Shown here piece after piece: positions 1-11,897 of a stretch of DNA of 64,000 nt. Under the pieces are notes generated by a model that was not told the origin of the DNA, did no database searches, and saw only the letters and a program-made list of their open reading frames with translations. Source of the stretch: Tetrapyrgos nigripes. Its lineage: Eukaryota > Basidiomycota > Agaricomycetes > Agaricales > Campanellaceae. The first letter of the stretch is position 1, and each line of letters starts with the position of its first letter. The translations under genes and the position numbers were made by a program. The stretch spans positions 496,001 to 560,000 of the forward strand of contig JAACJM010000003.1 in the NCBI GenBank assembly GCA_013368315.1, read 5' to 3'.

Positions 1-537
1 ATGGCTACGGCTGCACTGGAGCTCTGGCTTCAGGGTATAGTTTTAGAGAACAATATGATGCTGATACATTTACGAGTATATCTATCCAAAAACTGCATGG
101 TCCAGTAGTAAATTACAGGAATAAACAGATCAACCGAGGAATCGAGCGAGATCAAAGGAAGGCAGACATCTTGATCGGTTTTCGAACAGCAGATGAATTC
201 CCTTCCTTGTAACGATACGTAACGGGATATTTCTTCGCGAAGCCATTCCGAAGGCTGGCAGCATTATTAGATACTTTGATAGGTCGGCCAAAGAAATCTG
301 TCGGTGGCTATATGCACGCATCTCAGATAAGAAATAGGGTGATAAAGTACGAGAAGAAAAGACTAACCCTGTCCGCGATGTCGACTACATCTGTCTTGGT
401 ACGCTTGCTTGGTGATGGTAAATCCTCATCTGGATCCTTCTGTTTGCTGGTGAGCCCTTTCTGCTTGGTTGGTTTGTCTTTCACCACGATGTCTCCCTGA
501 CGAGAGGAAAGTCTGGCGTCGACCTAGAGCCCATTGA
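1..537. other. Left edge, no gene supported
   Basis: This stretch lies downstream of the CTF18 stop codon. I see only short open frames on either strand, with no recognisable protein motif and no plausible splice chain. It may hold the CTF18 3' untranslated region and part of a gene cut by the window edge. Confidence 0.4.
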
Positions 538-3489
538 TTAGCACATTCCGTCAGACACTTCGAGTTTATATATATTCACCTCTTCAGCAACTAGATGCCT
601 CACAGCATATCTCGAGACAGTAACGTCAGCTGCACGTTTGCCGTCGTATGTCATGAAGACATCTGCGGCACTGAAAAAGAAAGACCTCAACGAACGCTCA
701 GGAGCTGAAAGCTGCTTCACTTACGGATCCAGACGATACGAGAGTTGACCATCATCACTTCGCTCTTGGACAAAACGCAATTCCAGTGTAGACATGATAT
801 CGACTAGACGGGACATCACGGCACGCTCTTCTGGACGTACAATTTGACTGTTTACCTTGAGATTTTTGTCAACGGAAAAGCATTCGGGGATAATTTGTAA
901 AAAGACCTACCGGCCTCAAAGGAGGGTTGATTATTCGGTTGATATACGGTGCAAACTCCAACTGTAATATGGGCGTGTTGACAAGATGTCTGAAATCGCC
1001 TCCATTGCGAGTACTAGCGACCTGTAAACACCGTACAAGGGATCGGTATATCTCCTCATTAGTTTTTGTGAGTTGAAGATTCTTCCAACAACGTCAGATC
1101 ACAAAGCATAATAGGAAAAGAAGCTAGGATTTAACTCACATTCCAGTCATCCTGATTCCTTTCTATTCTAGGAGCACCACGCTCTTGGAACAGCGGATAG
1201 AATGGCACAAGGGTGTAAGGCAGATATGGACTAAGAGCGAAATCGCCGTCATTGTACATGGCGGCAGATAAGGTGTCAAAAGTCATTAGCCACTCGCCAG
1301 CTTTCTCAAAACGAGAGAAACTGGGGTCATGCCTCCGAAGAGTTGCATAATGAGCGAAACAACCTGCGAAGGACCCTTTGATATCAATATCGTGTCGCTC
1401 TTAGATAATTGAAGGGGCTTACCAGTAGCAATAGCACTTTCTCTCCCGCACGCATCAACCTCATGGCTTAGTCGAGAAACATATCGATTCTCATTATCGT
1501 TCAAGTCTTTGACGCGTTTCTTGGATAACGGAATGAAGAGATTGTTCAAGACTGATATCACAGACGAGTCGGCTTCTTTCATTCCTTTCGTTGCAGCTCG
1601 AACCATAGGTTCTGTGATCTCTTCACTTCTTGACCTGATGAACTACACCAATGAATACAAGATCAGTCAATGACCAGATAAAAGCATCAGCGGTCAAATA
1701 CCATACCTGAAGAGTATTAAGACATCCTCGCATGTCGCCCTTGGCTATCCCAACAAGGGTTGAGAGCGCTCTCGAGTCAGCTCTGAGCTTCTCCGTCTCA
1801 CAAATCTCCCGTAAGCGTTTCACGGTGTGAATGTCTGAAGGTTTTTGTACTCGAAGTTGATAAGCGTGAGGTCGAAGCTTGGCCAGAGAAGCAGCATTGA
1901 TATCGTTACATATGCAGATGATTGGTCGTAAGATTGCTCGTGTCGAATTTTTATCCTTTCGGTGTTTATCTGTATGGTGTTCAGACAAGGAGAAGCCAGA
2001 ACACTCGGACGGAGATACCTTTCTTGGGTTTGTCTAATGTAAGCTGGACGAGTTTGTGAACAAAGGTGTTTGACTATGTAAGGGTTCCAGTGTCAGAATG
2101 AGGACCAGATACCAAAAAAACTGCACTGACATTGTCTCCTGCTCCCGTGGCACCGTCTATCTCGTCTATGATGGCCAATAAAGGTTTTGTTCCTCTCACG
2201 GCGTATCCAGATTCCAGAGCAGGTCGTATTCTGTCGTCGATAATTTGCCCCGAACGAGCATCACTGCGGACCAACGGGTTTAGTGAGGGAATCGACATCA
2301 AGGATATCGTTCTCACCTTGCATTGATTTCCAGAACATCGTAACCAGCTTGCTTTGCAAGGACATGTGCCAACGTAGTTTTGCCCAAACCTGGAGGGCCA
2401 GAAATCAGCAGTATCTGGAAATACAAAGGTCAGGCGTGGCTCTCACTCATACAATAAAGGACACCTCACCTTTTCCCTCGGCCGGTTATAGGGATCCTGT
2501 ATATCGTTCTCATTGTCATCTCTCTTCCTCTTCTTCCCGTTGGTCCTTCCAAAGACACAACGATCCCATTGTTTCAACCAATTCAGCGCATCCCTTGCAA
2601 CACGCTCATTTCCCATTAGATCTGTAAACTTTTGAGGTCGATATCGTTCTACCCATAAATTGTCTTCTAGTGCACTTGATTTAGATGTTGACGGACCAAT
2701 GACGCGTCTGAAATACAGAATCTTCGGTTCAACGCCCTGATAGTGAGGTGACGCTACTCACTCGGATTGTTTCGAGCGCACTTTTTCCATGAGTCGATGT
2801 ATGGGTTCATCTAGCAAGTCAAGTCGACGATCTGAAGTTGATGCGGCGGTTGTCTGAAATTTACACTTTCCGTCAGGTGAATCCCAGAACAGGCTGTGGG
2901 TACTAACTCTGAGCTGAACAGTCTTGGGTTTCCGTTTGATGAAAACTGTCTTGCCGTCAAATGTCGTAGCGCGGACGCTTGCTCTGGGTAAGACGAGGGT
3001 GTTGTTAGAAACCCCGGTAGTGGTTGTATGAGTGAGAGATGAGTCTTCTTCTTCTGAAGGGCGGGATATGTCTGCGAGATACACGTTAATTCAAGAACGC
3101 CAAGGAGGATATCGACGCAACACACCTGGAGTAGATTTTGACAGCAGCCCTGTAGGCACGAAGCTGAAACTTGAAGTCTGTGTATCTGCTCTAAGCTCTG
3201 AGAGAGTTTGAGTTTCTAAACTCGCATCTTCCGAGACGCTTCCACCATCTTGTTGTAAAGTCAGTATAGCTACGAAACCAGCCCGAAAACACGCACCTTG
3301 TCCACTCAAACTCTTTGATTTCGTCCCAAGCAATCCTGTTGGTTTGAATACATTGCTCTCCGCCTCCATCTCTTCGCCCGCTTCGTTTCCAGGGGAGACA
3401 GCGGATTTCGAAAGAAGACCATTAGGTTTAAAGGTATTGCTGGTAGCAGAGCCCAAAAGCCCATTTGGCACAAACGCAGTCGCCGCCAT
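538..3489 (-). CDS. CTF18: Chromosome transmission fidelity protein 18 (alternative RFC large subunit)
   Basis: Multi-exon gene. Ctf18 is the AAA+ large subunit of the alternative clamp loader Ctf18-RFC, which loads or unloads PCNA and supports sister-chromatid cohesion and the S-phase checkpoint in the nucleus. Seen here: an N-terminus with repeated short motifs of the form FVPNGLL/FKPNGLL/FKPTGLL; then [19 protein letters not shown]; Walker [20 protein letters not shown] near 2350-2400; [13 protein letters not shown] and Walker [14 protein letters not shown] near 2150-2260; sensor-type [20 protein letters not shown] near 1870-1950; and the lid motif [12 protein letters not shown] near 1710-1740. 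The AAA+ order matches Ctf18 better than Rfc1 or Elg1. The start at 3489 gives the repeated PTGLL motifs; the stop at 538 closes a frame containing [13 protein letters not shown]. Internal exon borders and the C-terminal third are less certain. It is divergent from the gene starting at 3596. Confidence 0.88.
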
Positions 3490-3564
3490 AGCTCAAACGC
3501 GAACGATGGGAGTAGTGAAGGAGTAGTAGAGGGTAAACGATTGTTGAGCGTGATCTGTGACGCG

Positions 3565-3570
3565 ACGCGT
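3565..3570. promoter_or_regulatory. MCB-like box (ACGCGT) in the CTF18 divergent promoter
   Basis: The palindrome ACGCGT, the MluI cell-cycle box bound by MBF-type factors in fungi, lies in the 106 bases between the CTF18 and Dss4-like start codons. CTF18 is a replication-fork gene, so S-phase control is plausible. A six-base match alone is weak evidence. Confidence 0.45.
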
Positions 3571-3595
3571 CGATTTCATAATCAATCGCTTCTTC

Positions 3596-4199
3596 ATGTC
3601 CGACAATCTCTGGGCAGCATTGCAACAAGCGTCTTCAGGACCTAGACCTTATCCTCATCCTCTTTCTTCCTTTGCTAATGGTGTTCAGGACGTAAGCTCT
3701 GATGGAGAATCAACCAACAAATACGATCTTCTATGCCCGAGGGGAGGTTGTGGGAGCGTCATCCTCAAACAGGGTGTTGGTAAACTCATAGAACGCGAAT
3801 CAGTCAAGGTATCGCAGGTCTTTCGCTGAAAACCTACCAAGAAATGAACACTCATTTCAGATGGAACCACCCGACGTACCATCTAACCCTCTCTTACCCT
3901 CCCTCCCTGAAAGTCCTGAACAATCACACTGGTGGTTGATCACACCAAACCCGATGCAATTTGAGAACATTGGTTTCTCCCGTCCTGTCGAGTCCTTATC
4001 GGTCTCGCCTTCTGGTGCGATATTAGTTGGGTGGAATCTAGTCCGCTGACGCCGTCTCTTATTTGCAGGTAAAAAGCTGAAATTGCTGGCCTGCGCTGAA
4101 TGCGACTTGGGTCCACTAGGATGGAGTGAAGAAGGCGGTACAGAGTTCTGGATAGCATGCTCTCGAGTCGGATATCGTTCAGGAGAGGCCTCTTCTTAA
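3596..4199 (+). CDS. Dss4/Mss4-like Rab guanine nucleotide release factor
   Basis: Three exons, 3596-3808, 3861-4014 and 4069-4199, give a 165-residue protein in continuous frame. Mss4/Dss4 family proteins bind nucleotide-free Rab GTPases (Sec4-type) and act in secretory traffic. Seen here: the zinc-binding half-site CPRGGCGSVILK, then HWWLITPNPMQFENIGFSR, which is the conserved Mss4 core, and the second half-site LLACAECDLGPLGW followed by EFWIACSRVGY. These four elements occur in the family order, and the length fits fungal members. The Met at 3596 is chosen because it is the closest ATG to the conserved core in frame. The gene shares a 106-base intergenic region with CTF18. Confidence 0.88.
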
Positions 4200-4382
4200 T
4201 ATGGTTGTGTAAAGTGGTTTTTGAGTGTATAATATTGTCCTTTCTCTCTCTCTAATCGGATTGCTTTTATCAGAGATTAACGTCAGAACCATTTCATTCA
4301 GCATCTACCTCTCATCTCCGAACAATACTACTACAAAGAAGAACTACAGCCAATACATCTCATCTCATCATCTCTGCACTAA

Positions 4383-5214
4383 TCACTCGCGCCTCAAAAC
4401 AAGTCTGCGGCGAGGAAGAGATCCAGAGCCACCCGCTCCCGATTTTTTAGAGCCCGAGTTGGTGGTGGTGGAGTCGCTCATGGGGTCGTCCGTCGCCGTG
4501 GCAGTCTCGCTCATTGTATCGTCCGTCGCCGTGCCATCCTCGCTCATTGTATCGTCATGGCTGGCACTGGAGTGGTTTTTCATGCCCTCACAAAGCTTGT
4601 GAAGCTTAGCTAAGACTTCGGGACTGAGGGATGAACCTGAAGTACTCGACGACGAGCTGTCAGGTGATAATCCAGAGCCGGAAGAGTCAGAAGAGCTGGA
4701 AGAGCTGGAATCCAAGGAGGAACTGGATCCATCGGTTGACTCGGAATTGTCAGGAGCAGTTCCAGACCCAGACCCAGTATCATTATCCTGCGACTTGGAT
4801 CCGGATCCACCCTTAGCCCTTCGGACTACTGATGAATCCGATGCATCGCTGTCCGCGGTGTCCATGGAAGGGTCGGCCGTGCTCGTTTCTGTTGAGGAGC
4901 CCAGGGAGTCAGTGGAGTCGGCGGCACTTCCGCTGGCTTCGAGTCCTTTACAGATTTCATCGACGAGCTTCCAGTCTTTATGACCTCCATGACCAGTCTT
5001 TTTAGAGCCACTGGATGTAGAGGAAAGAGGATCGCTGGAAGAGTTGCTCGAGCTGGAAGAAAGCCCGTCGACAGCACCATGTGGTCCGCTACGTTGTCCA
5101 AGTCAGAAAGAAGTCGGGTGCTGAAACTAAAGACACATACGCAGGTACAGCGGTAGCCGCAACAGCCAAAGCCATAAGGACAAAGGCGAACTTGGTGGAG
5201 ATTTGGTGGACCAT
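4383..5214 (-). CDS. Secreted Ser/Asp-rich low-complexity protein
   Basis: Two exons, 5141-5214 and 4383-5088, encode about 259 residues. Exon 1 is a clear signal peptide (MVHQISTKFAFVLMALAVAA, then TAVPA). The mature part is dominated by Ser, Asp, Gly and Thr, with runs of consecutive serines. Two ordered stretches stand out: HKDWKLVDEICKGLEAS and EVLAKLHKLCEGMKNHSS. They look like divergent copies of one short Cys-containing helix. Between and after them are DDTMSE-type repeats. The basic tail SLPRRRLVLRRE does not look like a GPI signal. No enzyme motif is present. It could be a wall-associated or surface protein with O-glycosylation, but that is inference. The start was set by the signal peptide. 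Confidence 0.65.
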
Positions 5215-5396
5215 GATTATTACAGTAGCGAGAGGATGAGATTTGTGAAGAGGTTGTTTGGTAGATGGATGTCGTGCAGTAAAACTTTGGTTGTAGGTTG
5301 TTGGGATACTACTCTGGCGACCGGCACCGGAGAGGAAGTACAAGAAAGAGGTGATGAGAGACCAGCTGCTGAAGAACATAGGGCTTTCCAGGGCAG

Positions 5397-5404
5397 CTTT
5401 TATA
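5397..5404 (-). promoter_or_regulatory. TATA-like box for the Ser/Asp-rich gene
   Basis: On the minus strand this reads TATAAAAG. It lies about 183 bases upstream of the start codon at 5214, which would leave a 5' leader of roughly 150 bases. The match is good but no initiator data are available. Confidence 0.35.
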
Positions 5405-6168
5405 CCTAAATGCCTTTGGTTACGTGTCTGCTCTTACAAAGACTTTGCAATCCAGATTTTCGAGAAGAGAGAATGGCTCAGCGTGTTGCCACATCGACTC
5501 TATAGTGATCCGGTGTGCCACCTAGAGTAACTGGATACTTGGGGAGTCGAGCCACGGATATTTGAATCATCCATGGATATATGTATGTGATGGTTACCAG
5601 TAGAAAACGGAATTAGCATGCAGGTGTATGTATGTCGGTAAATCAGCGAAGATCCAAAGCACTGCAGCGTCCGGCAGTGAGCAATTTAATAAAGTTATTT
5701 TGAGAAAAGACTGGCTACATTCGGAGACTTCGTGCACCGATATACGGTTACCTATGCATTGCTGTCTCTATGAAATGACCTGGCAATCTTGTAGGAATAT
5801 TTTCTATTTTTAATTGACTACTATTACTACTACACTACCTGACCCTATATTAGGGTTAGCCCAGCTCACCAGCATAAAAAAAGGGAGCCCACCCAGCCAG
5901 AGTGGCCGATGTGGGACAGGAAAATATTGAGACGGTGCATGAGCCGAAGCCCATACAAACCGCAGACACCCTCTGTATGGACAAGGTCGCCGTGCTATGA
6001 AGGATCTCCACGGCCCACAAACCCGGGACATGAAGGGGCCTGTGCCATCAAGGTAAGTATGAGTTGTTCGGATGCGCGAGGCTCGCTTATATACCCGCAA
6101 ATCGTGCACGGACCACCTTGGGTCATGTGCACCTGCACTGAATCATTTGGAATGAGTGCCAGGCAGAC
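5405..6168. other. Intergenic, no gene supported
   Basis: Between two divergently oriented genes. Only short unrelated open frames are present and none shows codon structure, splice sites or family motifs. I expect the promoters of both neighbours here. Confidence 0.5.
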
Positions 6169-8075
6169 ATGGACGACGCTATGGACAAGCTTGAAGAAAT
6201 CCTCGAATCTGTAGAGGAATTCCTCTCCACTTCTCTCACTGCTCCATCGCCAGACGATGTCAAAGACCGCCTCAATCAACTCTGGGCGGATATAACCAGG
6301 TAGGTAGGCAGTTACGCCCCAGTACAGTGCAGCTCAGCCTCTCCAGGTACGGCCCTACCATGCCTCAACTTCCCGATGTAAGAATTCCGGGATTGGGCGA
6401 CTTTGACGTGCCACCTCTACCACCACCGCAACCGCCTCGCACACGCTACGAAGATACCTTGGAATGGATAGACAATCACCCGTGGAAGGCTACTGGTGTT
6501 GCTTTGGGAGTAGTCGGCGCAGGCCTACTAGTAGGATACGGAGGTGTATACTGGAGACTTGTCAGAGCTCGTAGACTGAAAACAACGTCTACAGAGAGAC
6601 GACAAGTTGTAGGTGTGTAACATTGTTCTTTCGTGTTCTCAGTGTTTCTAACTTCTGGTAGTGGTTCTCGGCGGCGACACTCCTCTGGGTCTGCCCATGA
6701 TTCTCGATCTTGAGAAGAAGGGTTATATTGTAATCGCAAGTGTAGCCACGCCGGAAGCTGTCGAGCCACTGGAGCGCAGATGTCACGGATATGTGAGGGT
6801 CCTAGTACTCGACCCGACCGAGGTACGTCTTTACTTCCCCGAAATACGTCATCTAAAACATACCGGTGCAGCCTGACACAGTGCCTGTCTTCTTACGCTC
6901 CTTGTCGTCAACACTTTCCCGTCGTTTCCCAATCGCATCGGCCGGTGACCCGTATGCATCGCCAGCTTCGCACCCATACATTCATTCTGTCGTTTCCCTC
7001 TTATCGCTCCCATCCCCGACTGTTCACGCACCGCTCGAGCACATCTCTCTTCGAGATCACTATCTTCCTTATCTCAATGCGACCCAAATCACTCCTTTGC
7101 AAGTCATCCAGTCCCTCTTACCTCTTCTTCGCAATATGACTTCCAATGGCAAGAAAACCATCGTTGTATGTCTTCCTGCAACCGAAGCTCGTGTTGGACT
7201 TCCTTTCGCAGCCGTCAGCTCCATGAGTGCGGCAGGTACTCTTCGTGCCGTCGAGGTTTTGAGAAGAGAAATCAGCATCGCCGCTCTTACAGGCAAATCC
7301 GAGTCCATGAAGAACATCAAGGTTGTCATCGTGGATGTTGGTGCCTTTAATGTCGGCCCACAGTCAAACTACCTTCCTCCTCAGGACGTGTACAAGGCAA
7401 CAGAGAAATGGACAGCATCGGAGAAGATCACTTACGGGCCTGCCTTTGCGGCTATCTCGCATTCTGCTGCTGTACCTAGGCCGGGTTGGACCTCGGTGTT
7501 CAGAGGAGGCGACAGTCAGTACGGTGTCCCCAGGAAGCCCGTCGATGTGAAGGTGTTTGTGGACAGCATTGTTGGAGTGATCAGTAACGGCACCTACGGG
7601 CCTTCATTATTTGGTTTTGGATTAGGTCTTGGAAGAATCAGGAATTGGTTACGTGGAGAGAGGTTTTCAGTTGGCGCTGGTGGTAGGTCTTTCTTACCTT
7701 GGCAGGTCGGATAAGGATACTGATACTCTTGCGTGAACAGCTTACACCTACAAGGTTGCATCTCATCTGCCTTCGTTGGTTCTGGACACCCTCTTGAACC
7801 TTCCTGCCTTCCTCATCAGTATACGGAACGCTCTCCTTCCGACACAACCCTTCGTGATGCCACGTCGACTGGGTTCTGATGTCCACTTCCCTCATCCTCC
7901 TGCTTCTCCCGCCGGTCCGCCAAGTACCACTGCGAGGTCAAAACCAGAGAGTGAACACGATGAGAGCAGCAACAATGAACTCTCTGAGACCGGCTCGGAA
8001 GCCGATGTGGAAAGTAACGAGGGTGATGGAACGGGTGTTGAGAGTAGCTGGGTTAGCTTGAAGAGGGACGGTTGA
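6169..8075 (+). CDS. DUF1776-family SDR-like protein
   Basis: Five exons (6169-6299, 6347-6612, 6662-6822, 6872-7682, 7741-8075) give 567 residues with every junction in frame. The N-terminus starts with the acidic helix MDDAMDKLEEILESVEEFL. A single membrane segment follows near residues 107-125 (ATGVALGVVGAGLLVGYGGV). Then comes a Rossmann-like unit: VVVVLGGDTPLGLPMILDL matches an SDR dinucleotide loop with GxxxxLG, and KTIVVCLPATEARVGLPFAA and KVVIVDVGAFNVG fit later beta strands. The catalytic YxxxK of active SDRs is not obvious. This layout matches the fungal DUF1776 family (yeast Ysc83-like), whose members are linked to mitochondria; the function is unknown. The C-terminal tail is acidic and Ser-rich. 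Confidence 0.75.
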
Positions 8076-10891
8076 AGAGGGACGGACCATCTTTTAGCGT
8101 GTTCCTCGTCGCTAGCAGTGGTCTAACCTGAATTGTTATATCTACCGTCACCTGCACAAATACAACACAAGTGCAACTCAGACACAATCCCAACTCAGAA
8201 TCTCTTCACATTCTCTCCTCATCGTATAGGCAGTCCAACAAATGAATCTTTATCCGAATCTTTCAAAGACTCCCTCATTTATCATTATCATTCCACCAAC
8301 ATCCATTGCCATTGTCAATCATCCCCCAGAAAAGTCGTCGAATTTTTTGTTTACGCTGTAAAAATTGCTGACACTTGTGTACCCATGATGGAGAAGATGT
8401 GTTTTTAGTGTAGCTGTAATAGATGTATGAATAAGTATATACGTTGAGTTCAAGCAGACTTCCTCCTTCTAGGAGCGTTGTAACCCAATTGTAACCTGAA
8501 GACGAGCAGAAGACGAGCAGACGTAGAAAGTCGGCTCGGTCTACACAAGGCCTGCATAACCAGCGGATTGAGCAGAAGTCAGATTTTTTATTCTGTGTAA
8601 GTAGAGTTAGACCTTGGCTGGGCCCCTCTACTTAGACAGATATTTGATCGTTCCTATTTTCCTCTTCGCAGACCTTTCAAGTTCTCAGCTTATCTCCCTG
8701 GGTCTACAAGGTCAAAAGTGAGAAGGCTGCCAGTAAATGGGTCCGTTGATCGCATTACTCTAATGTCAGTGAGGATTATTAGCTTCATGACGCCGACGGT
8801 GTGAGGACGGAATGAAACAAATCCGCGGTGGGCACAGTCGTCCGTCACCAACCTGTTCTCAACAATTGTTACTGTCCCTATCCTTGTACGTGCACCCGTC
8901 AAGACTCACCGCGGCCGGATAATTTACTCGGTCAGCGACATGTGTAGCGGGGGTACCGGTAAGGCCTCGAAATATTTTCTTGACAGTGTGGTTTCTCAAC
9001 CTCCAGGTCCCGCTACCACGCATAATACCACGAGCACAGTCGTCTTCTCTGCGGTATGGAGCTGCTGTTGGAATATTGGTATGATGCATACATCCTTCCG
9101 TCCCCTAGTCCGCATTTCACCCTCACTCCAGCCGTATTAGTGCCGGCTTTCCTATCCTATCCCTCTACCAGCTGCTTCAAGTCAGGTACGGTGCTTTTTC
9201 TAGCTCAACAAATTCCCATTGGCAATTGGCTGAGACATGCGCATCTTTCAGGCACAGTCGTTTCTGTTCCCCAGATATGATGCGGTTCCATTATTTTGGC
9301 CAATCCTCGTTCATCATGGTACGCTCGAGTTGTTCTTCTATTGCATCATTCATTCCAGGTAAAAAGACCGTCTCTTATCGTGCTCAAGGTTTAGAGCAAT
9401 GAGAATGTCAACAATCGCCTATTTGTCCGTGGCAAGGTAGCCTGCCACCTTGGGCCTGTCCCGGTCCGTGTTTACATCCCAACTACTATCTTCCACGAGT
9501 ACCGTGACAGTGCAGGTCAGATCACGCCTCAGGCCTCAGATCTCAGAGCCTCTGAGAACTCGAGCAGTAATGCCCCCTTTAAAGGTCAGGCGGGAGCTAA
9601 TATGCCGCTTTCACACCTTGGTCATGGATAATTATAAGCTGCTGAGGCATTTGTTGTCTTTTTCTTCCCACCGGAACTGTGGTTAAACTCGCTACTACTT
9701 CGCATGCGCCACCCGAGTTCGTATCAGCAAGAGAAGAGAAGAAGTCTTCTTGAAGAACTCTTTGACCATCTATAAATGTGATTCCGAAGGTATAGGATCA
9801 GTATAGGATACTATGGCTCTGACCAATGGCCTGTGAAGTTGGGTTTCACTCATTTGAGTCATTTCGCTCTCTTCACGGCTTCAAAAATCATCTATGTTTG
9901 TATGCGTGGGGAAGGCAAGGGAACCTTGGTACGTTTGTCCTCGCACGATGTCAGAAAGTGTCTAGTTTGTAACTTTAGCTTGACTTCAGCGAGCGCTTCC
10001 GTCTTGTCCAAATTACAGAGGGAATGGAGAGTGCGCCAATTCTGCGGTACAAACGGTGATCACACGAGCTCCGAGGGAATCAAGAGGGAATCCAGCTTAA
10101 TGGAATGTATTCTCGGCGATAGTCATGTTTCAGATAGACATTTTCAAGCAATTCTGAACCTCGCTCCCAATTACCTCGCCATGGGCCCCTCGCAGGGAAA
10201 CGTTCCTGGATTGAGGAGGCGATGATCCAGACTGAAAACAATAGAGAGCAAGGGAGTCTAGTAACCGGTATAGTCTCTGAAAACTTGGCATCATTATTTC
10301 ATTGACATTTACGAAACTAGCTCTTCAAAATTTCTTCTTTCGGAATCAAGGCGCAGTCCCAGGAACGAAGTGCAACCTTGCAGGAGCTTCCAGGCCGGTG
10401 TTGATTGGCTTGGCATGGGCTTTTGCTTCGTAAACAACTCGAGAAGAGAGCAAAGTGATCTACTTACTCTCGAGAAATAATCGTATTTTACCGTGCTCGG
10501 ACCTGACTTGTTGGATCAAGCCTTATGAAGCGGGGAAGGATCTCGTAGATCCTGCGTCATACATTATCATTCAAGCTGAGCAGTCCTGGGGCAGTCTTAA
10601 ACAAGCTTTCAAGTTGTCAGGACCTGGCAGGCTCTGCAAATCCTCGTGGAAGCAGGTTTCAGCCGTATGTATACCTTTATGACGGCGAATACATTCTATT
10701 CAAGATTCACTCACTTCCATCCATCCCACGATTCAGCGCCTCCTGCAATATGACTGCCAGAAATTTATTGGCAGGCACTATGTAGTTTTACTCGCACCGT
10801 GCCAGATTTCTACCACGTCCCCATAGGAGTCGATAGCACCGTCTCAAGCTGGCATGAAGACAAGTTGACAAAGTCAGGACGCGTCTGCAGC
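8076..10891. other. Long gene-free stretch
   Basis: About 2.8 kb without a supportable gene. The longest open frame (near 9833-10225, 130 codons) has no recognisable motif, low coding character and no splice partners. I saw no terminal repeats, reverse transcriptase or transposase motifs, and no clear tRNA. It may contain promoters of the cupredoxin gene, non-coding RNA, or decayed sequence too old to read by eye. Confidence 0.45.
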
Positions 10892-10899
10892 ATAAAAGG
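10892..10899 (+). promoter_or_regulatory. TATA-like box for cupredoxin gene 1
   Basis: ATAAAAGG lies 69-76 bases before the ATG at 10968, a usual spacing for highly expressed fungal genes with short leaders. A similar element occurs at a similar distance before the paralogue at 14524. Confidence 0.45.
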
Positions 10900-10967
10900 C
10901 TCAGTCTGTCCACTCAGTTTCACCAGTTTCGAACACATATCGATTCTTCACCTGTCTCATTCTCAAT

Positions 10968-11575
10968 ATGCTCTTCACCTCTCTCGTTGCTGTTGCCTTT
11001 GCTGTGCTCCCCACCGCTGTCTTGGGAGCTAACCACGACGTTACCGTCGGTGCCAACAACGCTTTTGCGTTCTCCCCGACCACCGTCATTGCTGATGCCG
11101 GTGACACGATCACCTTCACTTTCGTGAGCCGAAACCGTCAGTAGTTTTCAATGACCTGGTTCGGCACGTTTACTGATCTGCTTTTTTCTCAATCAGACTC
11201 TGCGACTACGGCTTCTTTCGACGACCCTTGCCCCCCGCCCGTAGGTACGATTATACGGAATTGGCTTGTAGATTTTTAGATAGTGGCTAATTTTTTTCAG
11301 GTGGTTTCGGCACTGGTGGTTTCGACACTGGATTGTAAGCTTCTGCATCTTGCTGCTCTCTTTTTGTGGTCTGACGCTTCTCTTCTCTTAGCGTGAATGC
11401 TGCTGGTGGAGCTACCCCAGCGCCGGTTGTTGTCACCATCCAGGATACCTTGCCTCACTTCGTCTCTTGCATGCAAGCTGCTGGTGCCCATTGCAGGGCA
11501 GGAATGACTCTCGCTATCAACCCCACCGCCGATCAAACCTACGAGCAGTTCTTGGCGAACGCTCTTGCATCTTAA
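10968..11575 (+). CDS. Secreted cupredoxin-like protein (paralogue 1)
   Basis: Four exons, 10968-11136, 11197-11244, 11301-11334 and 11392-11575, encode 144 residues. A signal peptide ends near residue 20 (MLFTSLVAVAFAVLPTAVLG). The mature protein shows the beta-sandwich pattern of fungal extracellular cupredoxins: HDVTVGANNAFAFSPTTV, AGDTITFTFVSRNHS, DDPCPPP, GFDTG, then VVVTIQDTLPHFVSC and AGAHCRAGMTLAINP. The His after SRN, and the Cys, His and Met of SC..AHCRAGM, are at the positions of type-1 copper ligands in this family. Such proteins are abundant in basidiomycetes; their roles are poorly defined. A paralogue lies 3 kb downstream with the PPR-like gene in between. Confidence 0.85.
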
Positions 11576-11897
11576 ATCTCGCCGTAGACATTTCTCTAAA
11601 CTGAAAAATAATATGTAGGGTAATACGTCGTATAAGTAAAGAAATCATGGGATGTTTTATGTTTTACAAAGAGAACACATCTAATATACTTGAATGTTGT
11701 CTTTCTTGAAGCTTGAGCTGTCCTGAGTATGTGCTCCATTGTTTGATAGGCAACCTCTGGTGAAGCAGTCATACGAACAGAAGCCTACAATCACACGCCG
11801 TTCAATGGAAATTTTTTGAAGATTTGTAATCAGCAGCCTCAGTTTCACCGTCTACCTCGTCTTTGCAGGACTCGCTGATGAAGAATTCACTCATTTC

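Noticed and set aside
9833..10225. 130-codon open frame in the gene-free region
   Set aside because: No family motif, no splice partners, no upstream TATA-like element, and ordinary length for chance in this base composition.
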